In this document: piece after piece, positions 58,545-64,000 of the stretch
Layout of the letters: each line of letters opens with the position of its first letter
Numbering within the stretch: position 1 is the first letter of the stretch
Source: Eubacterium sp.
GTDB lineage: Bacteria; Bacillota; Clostridia; Oscillospirales; Acutalibacteraceae
Direction of reading: 5' to 3'
DNA length: 64,000 bases
NCBI GenBank assembly: GCA_017450645.1
Contig: JAFSTE010000012.1
Location: forward strand, 62,001-126,000
Translations under genes and position numbers: made by a program
The notes under the pieces: generated by a model
Seen by the model: only the letters and a program-made list of their open reading frames with translations
Told to the model about the DNA's origin: nothing
Database searches by the model: none

Positions 58545-61007
58545 TTATTTTGTTTTCTTTGTCGTTCTTTTCTTAGTCGTCTTTTTCTCAGGTGCCTTCG
58601 TATGTCTTTTAACCGGTGCGGTGTGCCAGATATTGTTAGCGTAGTCCATAATCGAACGGTCTGCGCTGAACACACCTGCGCCCGAGATGTTCATAAGCGA
58701 CATCTTAACGAACTTTTCTCTGTCGCTGTAAGCCTTAGAGATTGCGTGCTGTGCCTTTTGATAATCGGCAAAATCAGCGAGCGCCATATACTGGTCAACA
58801 TTGATGAGCGAGGAATAAACCTCGTCAAAGCGCTTGCCGTTAACGCCCTCCATAATGAAGTTAATGGCGTTTTTGAGCACTTCGTTGTTATTGTAGTAGT
58901 TCATCGGGTAGTAGCCGATACGCTTCATTTCCTCAACCTCGGGAGTTTTCATACCGAAGATTACAATATTGTCAGCGCCTACAGCGTCGTAAATCTCTAC
59001 ATTAGCGCCGTCGAGCGTGCCGAGAGTGATTGCGCCGTTAAGCATAAGCTTCATATTACCTGTACCCGAAGCCTCGGTACCTGCGAGCGAAATCTGCTCC
59101 GAAATATCGGCAGCGGGCATAAGCACCTCTGCAACAGATACATTATAATCCTCAACAAATACGACCTTAAGCTTACTGTTTACATCGGGGTCGTTATTGA
59201 TAACCTTAGACAGCGCGTCAATAAGCTCAATAAGCTTTTTAGCCATAAAGTAACCCGGTGCTGCCTTTGATGCAAAGATATAGGTTTTTGGATAGTAATC
59301 GGCATTCGGATTAGCCTTAAGCATCTGATACTCGGATATAATATTAAGTATATTCAGCTGCTGACGCTTGTATTCGTGCATACGCTTAACCTGAACGTCA
59401 AAAATTGAGTTCGGGTCAATATCTACGCCCTGCTTTTTCTTAAGGTACTTAGCAAAGCGAACCTTATTGTTATACTTAATTTCATCGAGCTTTTTAAGAA
59501 CCTTTTTATCGTCTGCAAAATCACGAAGCTTAAGAAGCTCGTCGGACTTGGTGATAAAGTCAGAGCCGATAAGCTCGGTGATATACTCGGTAAGCTCGGG
59601 GTTTGCCTGGCAGAGCCAGCGCCTGAACGCGATACCGTTAGTAACATTAGTGAACTTCTCGGGAGTGAGAGTATAGAAATCGTTAAATACAGTATCCTTA
59701 AGAATTTCGCTGTGAAGCGCGGATACGCCGTTAACGCTGTGCGAGCCTGCAACGCAGAGGTTAGCCATACGAACAGCGCCGCCCGAGATAATAGCCATTC
59801 TCTCTACTCTTTCTGCATCCTGAGTAGCCGACCATACATAAGCTCTGAAGCGGTTATCAATCTCCTTAGTAATCTGATAAATACGGGGAAGAAGTCTTGA
59901 ATAAAGCTCCTCGCTCCAGCACTCAAGCGCTTCCTTCATAACGGTGTGGTTAGTATAAGCAACGGTCCTTGTAACAATCGACCAAGCCTCGTCCCAGCCG
60001 TAGCCGCACTCGTCGAGCATAATTCTCATAAGCTCGGGGATAGCCATTGTCGGGTGGGTATCGTTAACATGGATAGCAACCTTTTCGGGAAGGTTATCGA
60101 GCGTGCCGTATTCTGTGAGGTGGCGCTGGATAATATCCTGAATAGATGCGGATACAAGGAAGTACTGCTGACGGAGTCTTAGCGACTTACCCTCGGGTGA
60201 GTTGTCAGCGGGGTACAAAATCTTAGAAATAGCCTCAGCCATAGCGCTCTGCTCCATAGCCTTAATGTAAGAGCCCTGGTTAAACAGAGTCATATCAAGC
60301 TCGGGCTTTTTGGACGCCCAGAGTCTGAGACGCGATACGCCCTCGCCAAGACCCGATACATACATATCATAAGGAATAGCGGTAACGACATTAGCGTCTA
60401 CATGGTCAACATGGTGATAGTCGCCGTCCCACGCGTCAACGATTTTACCCTCGAACTTAACCTGACAAGCGCGCTCCTCACGCGGTACAAGCCAAACATC
60501 GCCGCCCGGAAGCCAGAAGTCCGGAAGCTCGGTCTGCCAGCCGTCTACAAGCTTTTGCTTAAATATACCCGCTTCATAACGGATAGAGTAACCCATCGAC
60601 TGAAAGCCGTCTGTTGCAAGTCCGTCAAGGTAGCAGGCAGCAAGTCTGCCGAGGCCGCCGTTACCGAGACCTGCGTCGGGCTCTTTTTCGTAAAGTGATT
60701 CGAGCTTAACATCCATAGATGCAAGCGCTTCTCCTACAACATCGGTAAGACCGAGGTTATAAAGGTTGTTCTTAAGCGAACGACCCATAAGGAACTCCAT
60801 GCAGAGATAGTAAATTTTCTTAGAGTCGCTCTTTTTTGCGTCCTCGCGAAACGCCGAGTTCATCTGAGAGAGCTTATCCCTTACAAGCATCGAAACAGCC
60901 TTGTAGAACTGCTCGTCGGTAGCATCCTTAGGTGAAACGCCGAAAAAGTGAGATAATTTATCTGTAATTAATTTTTTTGTTTGTGCTACGGTAAGTGCCG
61001 GTTTCAT
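58545..61007 (-). CDS. glgP: Glycogen/maltodextrin phosphorylase
   Basis: 820 aa. Full GT35 fold with NGGLGRLAAC, HVNDTHPTMAIPE, VKRMHEYKRQQLN and the PLP-lysine motif EASGTGNMKLMLNG. It releases glucose-1-phosphate from alpha-1,4-glucans. The last 25 residues are an unusual basic tail of Lys/Thr repeats (TKAPEKKTTKKRTTKKTK) not needed by the fold. It has its own promoter (61063-61091) and is followed by the GH13 gene on the same strand, with a repeat element between. Confidence 0.97.
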   Translation of the reverse strand: MKPALTVAQTKKLITDKLSHFFGVSPKDATDEQFYKAVSMLVRDKLSQMNSAFREDAKKSDSKKIYYLCMEFLMGRSLKNNLYNLGLTDVVGEALASMDVKLESLYEKEPDAGLGNGGLGRLAACYLDGLATDGFQSMGYSIRYEAGIFKQKLVDGWQTELPDFWLPGGDVWLVPREERACQVKFEGKIVDAWDGDYHHVDHVDANVVTAIPYDMYVSGLGEGVSRLRLWASKKPELDMTLFNQGSYIKAMEQSAMAEAISKILYPADNSPEGKSLRLRQQYFLVSASIQDIIQRHLTEYGTLDNLPEKVAIHVNDTHPTMAIPELMRIMLDECGYGWDEAWSIVTRTVAYTNHTVMKEALECWSEELYSRLLPRIYQITKEIDNRFRAYVWSATQDAERVERMAIISGGAVRMANLCVAGSHSVNGVSALHSEILKDTVFNDFYTLTPEKFTNVTNGIAFRRWLCQANPELTEYITELIGSDFITKSDELLKLRDFADDKKVLKKLDEIKYNNKVRFAKYLKKKQGVDIDPNSIFDVQVKRMHEYKRQQLNILNIISEYQMLKANPNADYYPKTYIFASKAAPGYFMAKKLIELIDALSKVINNDPDVNSKLKVVFVEDYNVSVAEVLMPAADISEQISLAGTEASGTGNMKLMLNGAITLGTLDGANVEIYDAVGADNIVIFGMKTPEVEEMKRIGYYPMNYYNNNEVLKNAINFIMEGVNGKRFDEVYSSLINVDQYMALADFADYQKAQHAISKAYSDREKFVKMSLMNISGAGVFSADRSIMDYANNIWHTAPVKRHTKAPEKKTTKKRTTKKTK

Positions 61008-61062
61008 ACAAATCCTCCAAATTAATTTATATTAAACATAGTGTTTTAACTGTTTTTTGGTT

Positions 61063-61091
61063 ATTATACACTAAAACATCGCTTATTTCAA
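61063..61091 (-). promoter_or_regulatory. Promoter of glgP
   Basis: Minus strand: TTGAAA (61091-61086), 17 nt, TATAAT (61068-61063). The leader is about 50 nt, with GGAGG before the ATG. Confidence 0.7.
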
Positions 61092-61129
61092 GTATAAATA
61101 AATATATTATACTATTATATGAATATCGT

Positions 61130-62569
61130 CTATTCTGCAGTCTTTTTTGACCTCTTTTTAAGGAACTTATCAACAAGAAGCTCAACGAGCTCTTTAAGCG
61201 GTTTATGGTTAAACAGAAGCATTACTACTACGAGCGCGCCCTCGATAACATACATCAAAACGCCGCCCTTCATAAGTATCATAACCGCCGCCTGAACGCC
61301 GAGTATTAGCAGCTCGGTAGCGATAATCGGAGCCTTAAAGTCGATTTTTATAAACCTTCTTGTATCAATGCCGCGGGTTACGAATACCACGATAAACGCT
61401 ACGAGCGTAGCGATAGCCGCACCGTTTGCACCGATTTGCTTAATAAGCACGAGGTTTAGGATAACATTAGCCGCCGCACCCGACAGCGCGGTTATCATCG
61501 CCATAATATTCTTCTTTTCCGCCATATAGACAGACGCGAGGAAGTTTACATGGCACGAAATCGTAGTAGCCATAATAAGCACGGGTACATACTGCCACGA
61601 GGTGTAGTAGCTCGGCGCTACAAGTATTCTCGTGAGTAGCTGACAGCCGAGTATCAGCGCTGCGGACACCGAGAACACGCCGCCCGAATATACTCTGAAT
61701 ACATTAGTAAAGAAATGCGCCCTGTCGTCGCTTTCGTACTCGTCAACGGCGGACAGCTGCCACGCGTCGATAAATATTGACGAGAACATAATTACGAAGT
61801 TAGGTATTTTAGACGCCGCGGTATAAAGTCCGTTTTCAGCCGAACCGATAAAGCCCGTAACCATATACCTGTCGGACACATTAATAATCCACCATAAAAT
61901 AATAGTAGGCATCATCGGGATTGAGTACTTGAGCATACTGAACGCCGTACTTTTACGAACGCCCTTAATCTTAACATAGCGCCAGAGTTTGCAGGTAACG
62001 AAAAGGAATATAATCGAGCAAAAATCGGACGCGATAATAGCGATAATATATCCGTAAACGCCCCAGTGGAACGGACCGAGGAACAGCAGGTTAAACGCAA
62101 GAGTAGTAGCAGTTGCAACAATACCGTCTATTGCAAAAATCTTAACCTCGCCGCAACCCCTTACGAACTGCTGACAAAGCTGTCTTAAGCCCGAAACGAG
62201 TACAAAGACATAGATAAGTACAACATAGTCGCCGAGGCAGAAGTCCTTAATCCTTATAAGGCTAATCGGGTACCAGAACAGCAGGAACACCGCAAAGCCG
62301 ATAAAGGTTGTACGCAGACCGACCGAGAAAACCTCCGCCTTGTCGCCGTCCTTGTCGAGCGCAAAGCGAAGGCAGGCGCTGTTAATCTGTAAAAATACAA
62401 TAGGAATAAGCACATTAGCCGTCTGCTGAATAAGGTCGGCGTCGCCGTAGCTGCCCTGCTCGAGCATACGCGTAACAAAGGGCATAAGCAAAAACGACAA
62501 CACCTTCGACGAAAATGTGCCTATGGCAAAGATTATTGTATTTGTGGCTAATTTCTTGTATTTATCCAT
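61130..62569 (-). CDS. Oligosaccharide flippase, Wzx/MviN-like (MATE-fold)
   Basis: 479 aa, about 14 membrane spans, of the polysaccharide-biosynthesis/MOP family (TNTIIFAIGTFSSKVLSFLLMPFVTRML start). It moves a lipid-linked sugar repeat across the membrane, so an exopolysaccharide or capsule is made. No glycosyltransferase is adjacent, the same situation as for the capsule kinase module and the CapD-like enzyme. A basic tail (FLKKRSKKTAE) ends the protein. Confidence 0.9.
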   Translation of the reverse strand: MDKYKKLATNTIIFAIGTFSSKVLSFLLMPFVTRMLEQGSYGDADLIQQTANVLIPIVFLQINSACLRFALDKDGDKAEVFSVGLRTTFIGFAVFLLFWYPISLIRIKDFCLGDYVVLIYVFVLVSGLRQLCQQFVRGCGEVKIFAIDGIVATATTLAFNLLFLGPFHWGVYGYIIAIIASDFCSIIFLFVTCKLWRYVKIKGVRKSTAFSMLKYSIPMMPTIILWWIINVSDRYMVTGFIGSAENGLYTAASKIPNFVIMFSSIFIDAWQLSAVDEYESDDRAHFFTNVFRVYSGGVFSVSAALILGCQLLTRILVAPSYYTSWQYVPVLIMATTISCHVNFLASVYMAEKKNIMAMITALSGAAANVILNLVLIKQIGANGAAIATLVAFIVVFVTRGIDTRRFIKIDFKAPIIATELLILGVQAAVMILMKGGVLMYVIEGALVVVMLLFNHKPLKELVELLVDKFLKKRSKKTAE

Positions 62570-62587
62570 TTTGACTCCGTCTTTAAA

Positions 62588-62776
62588 AAATTGAGAATTA
62601 AGAGTTGAGAATTGAGAGTTAAGGACGGGCTTCGCCCGTACCCATTATAATCAGGTGTGGACGGAGTCCCCTTGGAGCGGGCGCCAGACCCTTTTGTCCG
62701 CAAGCGGACATTTCCCCTAGCAGGGGAATCTCCCAAAATTCTCCATTTTCCATTTTCAATTTTCAATTTTTAATTC
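62588..62776. repeat. Composite heptamer-word element, AATTGAG arms with permuted core
   Basis: Left arm 62588-62624 (AATTGAG, AATTAAG, AGTTGAG, AATTGAG, AGTTAAG); right arm 62735-62776 (AAAATTC, TCCATTT, TCCATTT, TCAATTT, TCAATTT), complementary. The core contains the ATTATAATCAGGTGTGGACG module, then GGAGCGGGCGCCAGACCC, the hairpin GTCCGC-N2-GCGGAC and TTCCCCTAGCAGGGGAA. The modules are the same as at 33187-33296 but in swapped order. Confidence 0.75.
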
Positions 62777-64000
62777 TAATAACTCCACTTTCCGTCCACG
62801 AATCTCATATAGTTAGTAGAACCCGTATAGATACAGCCCGCGCGGTAGATATGCGTGCCGTTTTCAGAGGTTTTACCTATTACAAAATCGTAATCGCCGC
62901 CGTGGAAAATCTTAAGCGTATTTGTTTTATCGCAGTCGTTCACCGTCATAAGACAGCGACGGCTCTCCGAGTTCATATTAATCTCGAACATACGGAACTT
63001 TGTGCTCGTTGATTTAGAGTAATACAGCTTATTAGAGTCGGTAGAAAGGTAGTTTTTGCCGTCGGCGTCGGTTGCAAGAGTAACCTCTTTATCGCTGCCG
63101 AACTTCTGCCTTACTACATCGAACTTGCCCTTGTCGTTAGGCTTATAGTAGTACATAAAGCCGTGTTCCAAAACGAGCTTAGAGTCCGTGTCAGCGGTCT
63201 CTGCTTCTCTGAACTCGGCGACATCCTCATCGGCGTCCGTCTTAGAAACCGTAAGGTACTTAATGTTGCCGTTAAAGTCCGTAACGCTGAAGAATACGCG
63301 GTGCTTTGACACGCCTACAAGTCGCATTTCGTCGTCGAGCGAGGAATAAAGCGTTGTCGGCTCGTGCTTTTTTACATCCATCATACAAAGGCTGTTATCA
63401 AGCGTAATGTAGTAAACATCGGTGTCGTAAACATACGCAAACTTTACATCCCTTGCAATACGCTTAGGCGCTGAGCCGCCCTTTGGCAGCTTATACAGCT
63501 TATGGTCGTCCTCGTTAATAAAGTAAACAAAGTCGCCCCTTAAATTCATACAGCTAAGCGTATCCTTAGACTTATAGAGCCTGTAAAAGCTCTCGCTCTC
63601 GGGCGAAAGGCGGTAAATTCCCTTTTTGGTAATATGGTAAATATACGAATAATCCGTGCCGACCTTACCGCCGTTTAAGAGCGCGCCGATAGCGCTGCCC
63701 TCTTTAGCCGCGTCGGTTTTAAACTCCTTAAACTCCATATAGTCCATCATGCCCTGAGTCGTAGGCTCAGCCGTTGTGGGCTCGGTAGTTGTTGTGGCAG
63801 TCGTAGTGGTGGTAGTGGTCTGGCGCAGTATATCCTCTTTTACAAAGGTCTGAGCACTTTCGGGGATAAGCGTTTTAAAGTCGAAATCGGGCGCAAGCAG
63901 CTTAATTGTGGCAAAGAACACCGCAAGCGCAACCACGATAACGGATATAAATATAAGAAATCCCTTTAAAAAGCCGCCCTTTTTCTTCTTTTTCCTTTTG
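62776..64000 (-). CDS. Membrane-anchored beta-propeller protein, DUF5050-like (5' end cut by window)
   Basis: The frame remains open to the window edge, so the true start lies beyond 64000 and about 408 codons are visible. It has a Lys-rich cytoplasmic tail (KRKKKKKGG), one membrane span (LIFISVIVVALAVFFATIKLL), a Thr-rich linker, and then a soluble domain of repeated strands with YxxxxxxxIYRL/KLYKLPKGG/YYITLDNSLCMMD patterns typical of DUF5050 and related propellers. The domain probably faces outside. The function is unknown; sensing or scaffold roles are common guesses. Confidence 0.75.
   Translation of the reverse strand, partial: KRKKKKKGGFLKGFLIFISVIVVALAVFFATIKLLAPDFDFKTLIPESAQTFVKEDILRQTTTTTTTATTTTEPTTAEPTTQGMMDYMEFKEFKTDAAKEGSAIGALLNGGKVGTDYSYIYHITKKGIYRLSPESESFYRLYKSKDTLSCMNLRGDFVYFINEDDHKLYKLPKGGSAPKRIARDVKFAYVYDTDVYYITLDNSLCMMDVKKHEPTTLYSSLDDEMRLVGVSKHRVFFSVTDFNGNIKYLTVSKTDADEDVAEFREAETADTDSKLVLEHGFMYYYKPNDKGKFDVVRQKFGSDKEVTLATDADGKNYLSTDSNKLYYSKSTSTKFRMFEINMNSESRRCLMTVNDCDKTNTLKIFHGGDYDFVIGKTSENGTHIYRAGCIYTGSTNYMRFVDGKWSY

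Overview
The window reads as a chromosomal segment of an anaerobic, spore-forming low-GC-lineage Clostridium relative, most like Oscillospiraceae/Ruminococcaceae (gut Firmicutes). The grounds are an uninterrupted sigK, a sigG, a YlbJ-type sporulation membrane protein, Firmicutes gene orders (corC-phoH-ybeY-era-yqzL-recO-mutS2, aroQ-efp, gatC-gatA-gatB), a class II (Firmicute) galT, a CpsB/C/D capsule phosphoregulation module and a CD1247-type zinc-ribbon protein. There is no prophage, plasmid, CRISPR, rRNA or tRNA signal; the gene content is core and metabolic. The genus cannot be fixed from sequence reading alone.

Layout. 1-6.8 kb: a truncated serine hydrolase, a secreted CHAP/Big2 cell-wall protein, a CapD/FlaA1-type nucleotide-sugar dehydratase, then the KtrB-KtrA potassium uptake pair. 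6.8-7.1 kb: a roughly 314-bp element with long terminal inverted repeats. 7.1-12.2 kb: PHP phosphatase and galT, then LOG and cytidylate-kinase-like genes, then an orphan sodium-pump decarboxylase beta/gamma pair. 12.3-22 kb: a long minus-strand run of DNA/RNA maintenance genes (mutS2, recO, yqzL, era, ybeY, phoH, corC), a CapA-like protein, a CD1247-type protein, efp and aroQ. 22.1-33.1 kb: a degenerate-looking glutamine-synthetase homologue, rpsU, a large FN3 exoprotein, small metabolic genes, rlmD-like, corA, sigK, GtrA-like and a metallophosphoesterase. 33.3-43.4 kb: an intracellular (alpha/alpha)6 glycosidase, the capsule kinase/phosphatase module, a YtrA-type ABC operon, an iron alcohol dehydrogenase and an Asp-box propeller. 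43.4-53.7 kb: a polytopic membrane protein, sigG, upp-uraA, ylbJ, a lipoprotein nuclease and gatCAB. 53.7-64 kb: DUF4173 protein, a YozG/DUF2975 pair, an alpha-amylase family enzyme with glycogen phosphorylase, a Wzx-like flippase and a truncated propeller protein.

The most unusual material is intergenic. At least a dozen gaps contain short degenerate tandem heptamers (AATTGAR, CGGAATT, AGCTNNN, ACTCAAG and others). They often form left and right arms that are complementary and enclose a small stock of palindromic modules shared between loci, in shuffled order and with compensating changes in the hairpin stems. Two further loci carry copies of a MITE-like element with roughly 40-bp inverted arms. 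Several repeats run up to, or supply, the stop codons of neighbouring genes. On the protein side, the glutamine-synthetase homologue has lost all three n1 metal carboxylates (each now Gln) and the ammonia-site residues. The capsule tyrosine kinase carries a tail of 15 Gly-Gly-Tyr repeats. gatC appears to be transcribed as a leaderless mRNA from a promoter built into the preceding terminator.
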